From contig NZ_LNUV01000006.1 in the NCBI RefSeq assembly GCF_001512285.1, positions 2,278,809-2,342,808 of the forward strand: a stretch of 64,000 nt of DNA, given 5' to 3'. The translations under genes and the position numbers were made by a program. Positions 17,897 through 25,594 of this stretch are shown piece after piece (the first letter of the stretch is position 1; each line of letters opens with the position of its first letter). The notes beneath the pieces were generated by a model. That model made no database searches, was not told where the DNA came from, and was given only the letters and a program-made list of their open reading frames with translations. The DNA comes from Arthrobacter sp. EpRS71 (GTDB lineage Bacteria > Actinomycetota > Actinomycetes > Actinomycetales > Micrococcaceae).

Positions 17897-18175
17897 ATGA
17901 GTGCACCCATTGACCTGCAGGCCACGTTCATCCCCAACGACGGCGAATTTTTCCGTGTGAAACTCGCCCTGGAAATCGCGATCGACGAGGTGGTCAACGA
18001 GCCCGGCTGCATCCGTTACGAACTGACCGAAGCTACCGAGGAAAAGCTTGTCCTGACCGAGCGGTGGGAATCCGAGGAGCTCTTGGAGAAGCACTCCAAG
18101 GGCATCGCCGTCCAGGACTTGAACGAGTCCCTCAGCGCCCTGCTGGCCGAGCCCGTCAAGCTCGAGCGGCTCTAG
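17897..18175 (+). CDS. Antibiotic biosynthesis monooxygenase (ABM)-like small protein
   Basis: 92 aa ferredoxin-like dimeric fold of the YgiN/ABM group, often quinol or polyketide monooxygenases. Marks are EVVNEPGCIRYELTEA and LVLTERWESEELLEKHSKG. ATG 17897; no strong RBS. It ends before a hairpin shared with the convergent thioredoxin gene. Substrate unknown. Confidence 0.8.
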   Translation: MSAPIDLQATFIPNDGEFFRVKLALEIAIDEVVNEPGCIRYELTEATEEKLVLTERWESEELLEKHSKGIAVQDLNESLSALLAEPVKLERL

Positions 18176-18228
18176 CCACCATTATTCAGCGGAACCGCGG
18201 GAAGACTGCGAGGACGCCTTAAACACAT

Positions 18229-18266
18229 CGAGGTCGCCGGAATTTTCCGGCGACCTCGCTGCTTTT
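18229..18266 (+). terminator. Rho-independent terminator after the ABM gene
   Basis: Perfect 14-bp arms (18229-18242 and 18245-18258, CGAGGTCGCCGGAA and complement) with a 2-nt loop, followed by CTGCTTTT. It lies between convergent genes. Confidence 0.85.
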
Positions 18267-18300
18267 CGGCGGCTTCGATGGTCGAAGCCGCCCATTGGAC

Positions 18301-18678
18301 TTAGCTTTCCTGAGCCTCGGCACGTGCTTTGGCGACGTGCGCGTGGACTTCTTCCATATCCAGGCCCTTCACGGCCTCAATAACCTGCTCAAGCTGCGGA
18401 CCGTTGAGGGCGCCCGGCTGTGAGAAAACGAGGACCTTTTCACGGAAGGCCATGAGCGTGGGGATGGACGTGATCCCGGCCTCGGCGGCGAGCTGCTGCT
18501 CAGCCTCGGTGTCTACCTTCGCGAACACCACGTCAGCGTGCTTCTCTGACGCTGCCCCGTATGTGGGGGCAAACTGACGGCACGGGGCACACCAGGATGC
18601 CCAGAAATCCACCAGGACAATGTCATTGTCCTCGATGGTCGATGCGAACTGTTCTCCAGTGATGTCAACTGTAGCCAT
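18301..18678 (-). CDS. Thioredoxin
   Basis: 125 aa cytoplasmic thiol-disulfide oxidoreductase. The redox pair is C30/C33 in WASWCAPCRQF (CAPC rather than CGPC). The cis-proline is in ITSIPTLMAF and the conserved aspartate in VLVDFWA. About 15 residues longer than E. coli TrxA because of a charged C-terminal helix rich in Ala and Glu. Single gene, divergent from the TetR regulator. Confidence 0.9.
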   Translation of the reverse strand: MATVDITGEQFASTIEDNDIVLVDFWASWCAPCRQFAPTYGAASEKHADVVFAKVDTEAEQQLAAEAGITSIPTLMAFREKVLVFSQPGALNGPQLEQVIEAVKGLDMEEVHAHVAKARAEAQES

Positions 18679-18795
18679 GCTTCCACGGTACGCGACCCCG
18701 CCCGCGAAGTCCCGCGGAGGGGCTACCTGTTCGCTGTCTGCGTCACCGGGAATAAATGCTTATGCCGGAGTTTTTCGCGGTTCACCTAAAACCCC

Positions 18796-18839
18796 TTGTT
18801 CCGGATTGAACATGTGTTTAGTCTATGAAACATGCGTTC
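18796..18839 (+). promoter_or_regulatory. Leaderless promoter with imperfect palindrome, TetR-ABC operon
   Basis: TTGTTC (18796-18801), a 17-bp spacer and TAGTCT (18819-18824), then 7 nt to ATG 18832 with no Shine-Dalgarno. An imperfect palindrome GAACnnnTGTTT-8-AAACAnnnGTTC spans 18808-18839, covering the -10 box and start codon, and is a good candidate for TetR autoregulation. Confidence 0.5.
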
Positions 18840-19506
18840 AAGCGCAGAGGATCTGACCACCCGGGCCCGCATCCGCGACGCCGCCATCAGGCTCTTCGGA
18901 CGCGATGGATTCGCCCGCGCCACCGTCAGGGACGTTGCCTCTGCCGCCGGGGTCAGTCCAGGCCTGGTCATCCATCACTTTGGAAGCAAAGCAGGGCTGC
19001 GCGATGCCTGCGATCACCATGTCCTCGCGCAAACAGCAACACAGGGTCGCGAAAAAGCCGATCCGGTATCCACACGGCAGCTCATCCAGGACTACATGAA
19101 CCACCCGGACCAGTACGCCGACGAAATCACGTACATCCGACGCACCCTCAGCGATGAGTCCGAGGCCGGCGACGCCTTCTTCGACGCCGTCGTCAAGCAA
19201 ACCCAGGACATCATCCACGCCGGGATGGAGGCCGGAACCATCCGGAAATTCAACGACGTCCGGTCCACTGCCGTCGTTATCGCCTCCAACAGCCTCTGCA
19301 TCCTCATGCTGGGCCGGCACCTCTCACGGACGCTGGGGGCCGCGGGCCCGGAGTCCCACGGCATCGGCCCCGAACTGCTCCGGCAACTAACCCTGCCCGC
19401 CCTGGAGATTTACACGCATGGCTTCTACACCGATGCGCGGTTCCTGGACGCGGCCCGCGAGGCCATCAATAGCAACACCAGCACAGGAAGGGAGCATGCC
19501 CCGTGA
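18832..19506 (+). CDS. TetR-family transcriptional regulator
   Basis: 224 aa. The N-terminal helix-turn-helix is TVRDVASAAGVSPGLVIHHFGSKAGL (shown here as VRDVASAAGVSPG followed by HHFGSKAGLR), about residues 30-60. The remainder is a helical ligand domain. Its stop is overlapped by the GTG start of the ABC ATPase (19503), so regulator and exporter form one operon with a third gene, a typical self-regulated drug-efflux layout. The inducer is not predictable. Confidence 0.9.
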   Translation: MRSSAEDLTTRARIRDAAIRLFGRDGFARATVRDVASAAGVSPGLVIHHFGSKAGLRDACDHHVLAQTATQGREKADPVSTRQLIQDYMNHPDQYADEITYIRRTLSDESEAGDAFFDAVVKQTQDIIHAGMEAGTIRKFNDVRSTAVVIASNSLCILMLGRHLSRTLGAAGPESHGIGPELLRQLTLPALEIYTHGFYTDARFLDAAREAINSNTSTGREHAP

Positions 19507-20537
19507 CCCACGCGATTGTGGTGGAGGGTTTGCGAAAGAAGTTCGGGTCACGGGAGGTCCTGCACGGACTCGACTTCGCGGTGGAACCAGGAACAGTGTT
19601 CGGCGTCATCGGACCAAACGGAGCGGGCAAGACCACCACGATGCGCTGCCTGCTGGACATTATTCGGCCCAGCGCGGGGTCCATTTCCGTGCTGGGACAG
19701 GATCCCCGGTCGGCCGGCACCGCGCTGCGCCGCAGGATCGGCTACCTTCCCGGCGAGCTCCACCTGGAGAACAGAACCACGGGGCGCCGCATGCTGGAGC
19801 ACTTCGCGGCGATCAGCGGGCCGGTGGACCCCAAGCATGTCAGCCACCTCGCCGAACGGCTGAACCTGGATCTCGATCGCCAGACCCGGAAACTCTCCAA
19901 AGGCAATAAGCAGAAGCTCGGGCTGCTGCAGGCTTTCATGCATCAGCCCGAACTCCTGGTGCTGGACGAACCAACCAGCGGCCTGGATCCGCTGGTTCAG
20001 CAGGTGTTCCACGCGATGGTTCGCGAGGCAGTCGATGATGGCGCAACGGTGTTCCTCAGTTCACACGTCCTCAGTGAAGTACAGCAGGCCGCCGACGCCG
20101 TGGCCATCCTCCGTGACGGCGAAATCGTCACCGTTTCCACCGTGGAGGCGCTCAGGACGGCAGCGGTCCGGCAGCTGCGCTTCAACAGTACCGGGACGGA
20201 AGCGCACGACGTCGGCGCGCTGCTGGCCCGCGTACCCGGCGTCGCCAACGTGGCTGTCCGGGAACTTAAGGCCGACGGCCACGCTGCCCCAACAGTTGAG
20301 GCCACAGCGACGCTCTCCGGCCAGGTTCAGCCTTTGGTCCAGGAACTGGCCAGGTTGAACCTGACGGATCTGGTCCTCGAAGAGCCGGACCTGGAGGAAG
20401 CCGTACTGAAGCTCTACACCGTCCCATCGGATCTGCCGGGCCAGCCTCCGGGGTCCAGCCAGCCCACAGGGCCGGGCCAACCTTTGGGAAACGGTCACCT
20501 ACATGGCCGGGACGCGGAAGGAGCATATCGTGCCTAG
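19503..20537 (+). CDS. ABC transporter ATP-binding protein (drug-export type)
   Basis: 344 aa. Walker A GPNGAGKT at 37-44, signature LSKGNKQ at 131-137 (a K/N variant of LSGGQ), Walker B LLVLDEP at 151-157 and switch histidine in LSSHVLSEVQ. About 100 extra residues after the ATPase fold end in a Pro/Gly-rich tail (LPGQPPGSSQPTGPGQPLG). It starts at GTG 19503, overlapping the regulator, and overlaps the permease gene by 8 bp. Belongs to the DrrA/CcmA-like exporter group that pairs with a single ABC-2 permease. Confidence 0.9.
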   Translation: MTHAIVVEGLRKKFGSREVLHGLDFAVEPGTVFGVIGPNGAGKTTTMRCLLDIIRPSAGSISVLGQDPRSAGTALRRRIGYLPGELHLENRTTGRRMLEHFAAISGPVDPKHVSHLAERLNLDLDRQTRKLSKGNKQKLGLLQAFMHQPELLVLDEPTSGLDPLVQQVFHAMVREAVDDGATVFLSSHVLSEVQQAADAVAILRDGEIVTVSTVEALRTAAVRQLRFNSTGTEAHDVGALLARVPGVANVAVRELKADGHAAPTVEATATLSGQVQPLVQELARLNLTDLVLEEPDLEEAVLKLYTVPSDLPGQPPGSSQPTGPGQPLGNGHLHGRDAEGAYRA

Positions 20538-21330
20538 GATCCTCCCCTTGTTCACCAAGGCTCTGACCGACTCGTGGCGTTCAACGCTGGCGTGGGCAGT
20601 GGGCTTGTCGGCGGCCTGCATGCTGTACCTGCCGCTCTATCCCTCGATCGGAGGCAGCGCGCAGATGCAGGACCTGATCAATGCGCTTCCTCCCGAAATG
20701 ACAAAGGCCCTGAACTACGATCAAATCGCGTCGGGCCCCGGCTACACCCAGGCCACCATGTTCGGGCTGATCGGATTCCTGCTGATGTCCATGGCCTCGA
20801 TCAGCTGGGGTGCCGCGGCCGTGGGTGGCGACGAGGAATCCGGTTTGCTCGAACTGACGCTCGCCCACAGCGTGACCCGCGTGCAGGTAGTCCTGGAACG
20901 CGCCCTGGCAATGGTGGTTCGTATTGCGTTGCTTTCGCTCCTCGTTTTCCTGGTGGTGCTGGGACTGAACGGGCCCTCGCAACTGGGCATCGACGTCGGG
21001 CATCTCGCCGGGGCGGTGCTGCTGTTTGCCGCGCTGGCCTTGCTCAGCGGGACTGCTGCACTCTTCGCCGGTGCGTTGAACGGCCGGAAGATGTACGGGA
21101 TCGCAGTTGGTGCCGCAGTGGCTGTGCTCGGGTATGTGTTCAACGCAGTAGGACGGCAAAGTCCCGACGTCGAGTGGTTGCTGAACCTGTCGCCGTACCA
21201 CTGGGCATACGGCAATTCCCCGGTAGCCAACGGCGCGGACTGGGGAGCTACCGCGGGTCTCTACGGAATCTCGGCAGCGCTGATCGTGCTCGGAGCCGTG
21301 GCGCTGCAACGCCGGGACGTAGGGCTCTGA
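20530..21330 (+). CDS. ABC-2 type transporter permease
   Basis: 266 aa, about six hydrophobic segments (first STLAWAVGLSAACMLYLPLY). GTG 20530 is chosen because AAGGAG lies 6 nt upstream; an ATG nine codons earlier lies deeper in the ATPase gene. ISWGAAAVGGDEESGLLELTLAHSVTR is the cytoplasmic coupling-helix region of ABC-2 permeases (only part quoted as EESGLLELTLAHSVTR). Partner of the ATPase immediately upstream. It ends 11 bp from the convergent thioesterase gene, leaving no room for a separate terminator. Confidence 0.87.
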   Translation: MPRILPLFTKALTDSWRSTLAWAVGLSAACMLYLPLYPSIGGSAQMQDLINALPPEMTKALNYDQIASGPGYTQATMFGLIGFLLMSMASISWGAAAVGGDEESGLLELTLAHSVTRVQVVLERALAMVVRIALLSLLVFLVVLGLNGPSQLGIDVGHLAGAVLLFAALALLSGTAALFAGALNGRKMYGIAVGAAVAVLGYVFNAVGRQSPDVEWLLNLSPYHWAYGNSPVANGADWGATAGLYGISAALIVLGAVALQRRDVGL

Positions 21331-21341
21331 CTCCAGATGTC

Positions 21342-21887
21342 TTAGCGCCAGGCGTGCGGTGCCGGACGCCTGGCTCCGGGAAGGGCGTTGTTTTCGCGCC
21401 ACTCGTGGATCCACTCGGGCAACTCGAGGTCAGCCGGTGGCGCTCCGAACTCAGCAATGATTTCTTCCTGCGTGACGGGCTTGCCTTTGCTGACCAAGCG
21501 GGTGGCGATGTGCGCCCGGGCGTAAATCTCACCGTCCACCACCATGCGCTGTTCAAAGTAGATGGCCTTGGTGTCCAGCCCGATGATGCGCGTCTCGATG
21601 GTGTAGCGCTGCCAAAGTTGCAGGGACTTGCGGAAGGCAATGGTTTCACCCGCTGCCACCGGGCTCCAGCCACGCTTGCGCATCCGAGCCCAGATGCCGC
21701 TGCGAACCATGAGGTCGAACCGGCCGAGGTCCATCAACGAAAAATACATGCCGTTATTGACGTGCATTGCGATGTCGATGTCAGTGGGCAGAACCCGCAG
21801 GGGCAGCGAGGACTCTTCCCAGACGCCCAATCGCGAGCGCTTGGAGGACGTGAACAGCAACATGAGGGTGCGAAGAAGCAGATGCAT
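21342..21887 (-). CDS. Hotdog-fold acyl-CoA thioesterase (THEM6/4HBT-like)
   Basis: 181 aa. The motif DIAMHVNNGMYFSLMDLGRFDLM is the HxNN-Y-D signature of 4-hydroxybenzoyl-CoA-type thioesterases, split here as AMHVNNGMYF and MDLGRFDL. QLWQRYTIETRIIGLD and FEQRMVVDGEIYARA form the hotdog strands. No signal peptide; the hydrophobic N-terminus is short. Exact acyl-CoA substrate unknown. Confidence 0.83.
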   Translation of the reverse strand: MHLLLRTLMLLFTSSKRSRLGVWEESSLPLRVLPTDIDIAMHVNNGMYFSLMDLGRFDLMVRSGIWARMRKRGWSPVAAGETIAFRKSLQLWQRYTIETRIIGLDTKAIYFEQRMVVDGEIYARAHIATRLVSKGKPVTQEEIIAEFGAPPADLELPEWIHEWRENNALPGARRPAPHAWR

Positions 21888-22062
21888 GACTCAATGTTAC
21901 CCATCAGTAACTTCGCGGGGAATGTGGGGACCGCATAGTGGACCCGGTCCGTGGACAAAGCGGCTTTATGTCCAACGTTTGCACTAACGTTTACCGCTGG
22001 TTCATGAAAGACGTGCACAATATCTGAAACTCATATTGATGGAACACACAAGGGGGACCCCT

Positions 22063-22284
22063 TTGAGCACGCTGCAAACCGCCAGGCCGCAAGGTGATGT
22101 TTGGCCTGAACTCTCCCGCCACCAGCACGTGGTCCTCCAGGATGCCCGCGGCAACCGGATCGAGGGAACCATCGATGGCATGACCAACGATCGCAGTACG
22201 TTGTGGATCCAGCTCAAAGGCGGCCTGGGGCGTCAACTGATTCACCACCTGGACGGCTACTGGCTGGAGAAGCCGGCTTCCTGA
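22063..22284 (+). CDS. Small conserved-looking protein of unknown function
   Basis: 73 aa from TTG 22063, which has AAGGGGGA about 6 nt upstream; ATG 22039 in the same frame would add 8 residues but has no RBS. The sequence starts STLQTARPQGDVWPEL and has a beta-rich middle (HVVLQDARGNRIEGTIDGMT). A small barrel-like domain is possible but not recognised. Codon use matches the neighbours. It lies 46 bp before the K+ channel gene on the same strand and may be cotranscribed. Confidence 0.55.
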   Translation: MSTLQTARPQGDVWPELSRHQHVVLQDARGNRIEGTIDGMTNDRSTLWIQLKGGLGRQLIHHLDGYWLEKPAS

Positions 22285-22330
22285 TCCCTTGTAGTAAAGG
22301 CAGGCCTTTACCTGTGGCTAGTATTCCCGT

Positions 22331-23122
22331 ATGACTCAAGCGCGATACAGGGACCTGGTTGAATGGCCCCTCATGGCCACAGCATTGATCTTTCTCACGG
22401 CATACGCGTGGCAAGTCATAGGTCGCGTCAGCGGGGCCGACGCAATCCCCTTCGAAGTGATTCTCTGGATCACGTGGGGAATTTTCGCTTTGGACTACTT
22501 CGTCAATCTTTGGCTAGCCGAGGACCGCATGCGGTGGTTCCTCTGGAATCTCCACGAACTCCTGATAGTGGTGCTCCCCTTCTTCCGCCCCCTTCGCCTG
22601 CTGCGGCTGGTTACCTTGCTGTCCGTGCTGCAGCGGACCGTCGGCGAAACCCTGCGCGGACGCGTGGCTACCTACGTGGCGGGAGCAGCGGCCATGCTCA
22701 TCCTCGTCGGCGCATTGGCTGTGTTGGATGTGGAACAAAACGCCCCGGACGCCAAAATCACCACTTTCGGCGATGCCGCTTGGTGGGCTGTCACCACCAT
22801 CACCACGGTGGGCTACGGAGACCTTTACCCCGTCACCCCCATCGGCAGGATCGTCGCGGCAGCCCTGATGATGAGCGGGATCGCGGTCCTGGGTATAGTC
22901 ACGGCCTCCATAGCCTCCTGGCTCGTGCAACGGATCGAGGAGAACGCCGAGGACGTGGCTGCTGCAGCCGAAAAGAAGGCCGTCGCCGCCGAGGAACCGG
23001 TTCGCGCCGAGATGGCGGACCTCGTGACCGAAATCGCGGCCCTTCGGATGGAGATTGCCGAACTCCGGCAAGCCACCGAGATCAGGGAAGGCTCGCAGAT
23101 CGGGCAGGAGAGGGAGACGTAG
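22331..23122 (+). CDS. Voltage-gated-like potassium channel
   Basis: 263 aa membrane protein. The selectivity filter TITTVGYGD lies at about 156-164 with the pore helix before it (WWAVTTITT). N-terminal segments S1-S4-like include an arginine-spaced helix RPLRLLRLVTLLSVLQR (86-102), as in Kv sensors. After the last membrane helix a coiled-coil-like Ala/Glu-rich tail (VAAAAEKKAVAAEE to the end) probably drives tetramerisation. No RCK domain. The S1-S4 part is short, so a truncated sensor is possible. Confidence 0.87.
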   Translation: MTQARYRDLVEWPLMATALIFLTAYAWQVIGRVSGADAIPFEVILWITWGIFALDYFVNLWLAEDRMRWFLWNLHELLIVVLPFFRPLRLLRLVTLLSVLQRTVGETLRGRVATYVAGAAAMLILVGALAVLDVEQNAPDAKITTFGDAAWWAVTTITTVGYGDLYPVTPIGRIVAAALMMSGIAVLGIVTASIASWLVQRIEENAEDVAAAAEKKAVAAEEPVRAEMADLVTEIAALRMEIAELRQATEIREGSQIGQERET

Positions 23123-23315
23123 TCCAGGCATCGGACTCTCTCCCGTGCCGTCACCACCTTCTTTGAGCACGAATCTCGCGTGACATGCCGTAGTTTGCGG
23201 CGTGCCGTCCGGCCAATCAAATCAAAGTTGGTGGTAGCCACACTCGCGCGACCCGGAGCCTCGCTGATGCGCTTGCCCGGCCAGGACGACAATGGATGTC
23301 CCCAGGCACACAAAA

Positions 23316-23344
23316 AATCCCCGGAACCAGTGGTTCCGGGGATT
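23316..23344 (-). terminator. Terminator of the tRNA-Tyr gene
   Basis: On the minus strand, hairpin AATCCCCGGAACC/GGTTCCGGGGATT with a 3-nt loop, followed by a T run (A run at 23312-23317 on plus). It starts 10 nt downstream of the tRNA 3' end. Confidence 0.88.
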
Positions 23345-23353
23345 TTCTTTGGG

Positions 23354-23435
23354 TGGCAGATGAGGGATTCGAACCCCCGTAGGCGTTGCCAGCTGATTTA
23401 CAGTCAGCCCCCTTTGGCCGCTCGGGTAATCTGCC
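23354..23435 (-). tRNA. tRNA-Tyr (GTA)
   Basis: 82 nt class II tRNA. Acceptor arms GGCAGAT (23429-23435) and ATCTGCC (23355-23361) pair perfectly, with discriminator A at 23354. The anticodon loop CTGTAAA gives anticodon GTA. A long variable arm and the T-loop GGTTCGAATCC are present. CCA is not encoded (ACCC follows). Confidence 0.95.
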
Positions 23436-23563
23436 GAACTTCAAAAGAAGATCACTTCCGGAGACCGTTTCTTTTAGATCCGGTAACCGAAGGCAGAGAT
23501 AACCTTACAGAACTTTCTGCGAAGAATCTAATCGGCGCCGGACGCCCGGGATTTAGCCGGATT

Positions 23564-23851
23564 TCAGGCTTCTCCGAGGATCCTGCCCGCCAGTTTGGCC
23601 TCAAACTTTTCGGCTTGCTCGGCAGTGATCTGGTTGAGCTGCACAGCGCGCAGCAAGTCCGCGTGGACCCCATCCATCCGGGCGGCAGCATCAGGGACCG
23701 GGCTGAGGACGATCGATGCGGCGACAGCCGCGGCAGCTACGGCACTTGCTGCGGCAACCGCGGCAGTCCCGAGGGAACCTGCTGCTGCACCGATGGAACC
23801 TGCTGCTGCAGAAGCGGATTTGCTGATGGACTGGGCGGCCTTGCTGCTCAT
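23564..23851 (-). CDS. Small Ala-rich protein of unknown function
   Basis: 95 aa from ATG 23851, chosen because GGAGG lies about 7 nt upstream. The first 50 residues are almost only Ala, Ser, Gly and Val in short repeats (SASAAAGSIGAAAGSLGTAA), a low-complexity hydrophobic segment that might insert in membrane. The last 35 residues are polar and look helical (LLRAVQLNQITAEQAEKFEAKLAGRIL). It stands alone, divergent from yajQ. Not recognised; could be a structural or membrane-associated small protein. Confidence 0.6.
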   Translation of the reverse strand: MSSKAAQSISKSASAAAGSIGAAAGSLGTAAVAAASAVAAAAVAASIVLSPVPDAAARMDGVHADLLRAVQLNQITAEQAEKFEAKLAGRILGEA

Positions 23852-24033
23852 GCTGATCCTCCGTGGATGCGTTCTTCCAACTGGTACAACTCTCAACCGG
23901 CTGCCTCAGTTCCAACCCTGCATGCGCTGTGAGCGAACTGTGAAAGAACTCCCCGACCCCAAGCCGCGCCTTCCGTACTAGGCTGGATGCCAGACCAACC
24001 CGCCCTCACAGGGCCCCCAACCTAAGGAGAGTC

Positions 24034-24525
24034 ATGGCAGGCGAATCCACATTCGACGTCGTAAGCAAAGTAGACAAGCAAGAGGTTGCCAACGCGCTCA
24101 ACCAGTCGCAGAAGGAAATTGCCCAGCGATACGACTTCAAAGGCGTCGGCGCTGAGATCGACTTCAGCGGCGAGAAGATCCTCATGAAGGCCAACTCCGA
24201 GGACCGCGTCCTGGCCGTCTTGGATGTCTTCCAGTCCAAGCTCATCAAGCGCGGCATCTCGCTGAAATCCCTGGACCAGGGCGAGCCTTTCCCGTCCGGC
24301 AAGGAGTTCCGCCTTGAGTGCACCATCAAGGAGGGCATTGCCCAGGACATTGCCAAGAAGATCAACAAGATCATCCGCGATGAGGCCCCCAAGTCGGTCA
24401 AGTCCCAGATCCAGGGTGACGAACTCCGCGTGACCTCCAAGTCCCGCGATGATCTGCAGGAGACCATGAACATCCTCAAGAAGTTCGAAGAGGCCGATCT
24501 GCAGTTCGTGAACTTCCGCAGCTAG
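24034..24525 (+). CDS. YajQ-family nucleotide-binding protein
   Basis: 163 aa, the usual length. Begins ESTFDVVSKVDKQEVANALNQ and contains QRYDFKGVGAEIDFSGEKI, the hallmarks of the YajQ fold (two RRM-like domains). Family members bind nucleic acid or cyclic-di-GMP; for example Xanthomonas YajQ homologs are c-di-GMP effectors. An AGGAGAG RBS precedes the ATG. Monocistronic, followed by a very long palindrome. Confidence 0.92.
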   Translation: MAGESTFDVVSKVDKQEVANALNQSQKEIAQRYDFKGVGAEIDFSGEKILMKANSEDRVLAVLDVFQSKLIKRGISLKSLDQGEPFPSGKEFRLECTIKEGIAQDIAKKINKIIRDEAPKSVKSQIQGDELRVTSKSRDDLQETMNILKKFEEADLQFVNFRS

Positions 24526-24533
24526 TCCCCTCT

Positions 24534-24597
24534 TAAACGTCGCTGGCCCGCTTTTCCGTGGTTGTTCAACCACGGAAAAGCGGGCCAGCGACGTTTA
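24534..24597. terminator. Very long perfect palindrome between yajQ and htpX
   Basis: 31-bp perfect arms (24534-24564 and 24567-24597) with a 2-nt loop, bounded by TAAA and TTTA so that either strand ends in a T-rich stretch. It starts 8 bp after the yajQ stop and ends 6 bp before the htpX stop. Probable bidirectional terminator. Confidence 0.88.
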
Positions 24598-24603
24598 TGC
24601 CAA

Positions 24604-25473
24604 TTACGAAAGCGGGCGTCCGGCCATCCGTTCCAGTCGGCTGATCCGTTCCTTCATGGGCGGGTGTGTGGAGAACATACGCCTCATCCCGCCGCCGCGG
24701 AACGGGTTGGCGATCATCAGGTGCGAAGCATTGACCAGCCGCTGGTCCTGCGGGAGCGGCAATTGGCTGACCCCGGATTCGATCTTGCGCAGGGCTGAGG
24801 CGAGCGCCAGGGGGTCGCCGGTGAGCTCCGCGCCGTCCTCATCGGCGTCGAATTCCCGGGTGCGGGAGATCGCCATCTGAATCAGCGAGGCCGCGAACGG
24901 CGCCAGCAGGGCCATGGCGATGGTGGCCAGCGGGTTGGCGTTGCGCCGGTCGCCGCTGCCGAAGATCAGCAGCATCTGCCCCACGGAGGTGATGACACCG
25001 GCCACGGCAGCTGCAACGGACGACGTCAGGATGTCGCGGTTGTATACGTGCATCAGTTCGTGGCCCAGGACGCCCCTGAGTTCACGGGCGTCCAGCAGGT
25101 GGAGGATGCCCTCGGTGCAGCACACGGCAGCGTTCTTTGGATTGCGTCCTGTGGCGAAGGCGTTGGGTGTCATGGTGGGCGAAAGGTAGATCCGCGGCAT
25201 GGGTTTGTTGGCACGCACGGACAGCTCTCGAACTATCTGATAGAGCTGCGGCGCCTGCGCCTCGGTGACGGGGTAGGCGGCCATGGATCGGATGGCGATC
25301 TTGTCGCTGTTCCAGTATCCGTAGGCAGTGGTCCCAACACCGATCAGCGCCATGATCCAGATGGGCGTGGTGCTGCGCGTCCCGGCCGCGATGATGGCGC
25401 CCAAACCCAACAACACCGCCCACAGCACACCGAAGAGCGCCGCGGTCTTGAGTCCATTGTTGTGTTTATGCAC
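24604..25473 (-). CDS. htpX: Membrane zinc metalloprotease HtpX
   Basis: 289 aa. Two N-terminal membrane helices (about 10-30 and 36-52), then the protease with zinc motif HELMH at 138-142 and the third ligand region TREFDADEDGAELTG. A further hydrophobic pair lies at about 150-200. Degrades damaged membrane proteins in E. coli. GTG 25473 (MHKHNNGLKT) is chosen from the usual family N-terminus; GAGGA is 17 nt upstream, which is long, and a start 16 codons earlier is possible. Confidence 0.92.
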   Translation of the reverse strand: MHKHNNGLKTAALFGVLWAVLLGLGAIIAAGTRSTTPIWIMALIGVGTTAYGYWNSDKIAIRSMAAYPVTEAQAPQLYQIVRELSVRANKPMPRIYLSPTMTPNAFATGRNPKNAAVCCTEGILHLLDARELRGVLGHELMHVYNRDILTSSVAAAVAGVITSVGQMLLIFGSGDRRNANPLATIAMALLAPFAASLIQMAISRTREFDADEDGAELTGDPLALASALRKIESGVSQLPLPQDQRLVNASHLMIANPFRGGGMRRMFSTHPPMKERISRLERMAGRPLS

Positions 25474-25594
25474 GGTTGTTATCGTCGCTTTCCTCGTCTT
25501 TGGCAGGGGTTCTGTACGCATTAACGCCGACGCCGCCCGCCGTGTTCCGTTGTCAGCCTACGTTGGCGCTGTGGCTGACACGGTTTAGCCGGGG

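Noticed and set aside
23217..23444. 75-aa open frame on the minus strand
   Set aside because: It is the tRNA-Tyr gene and its terminator read as protein.
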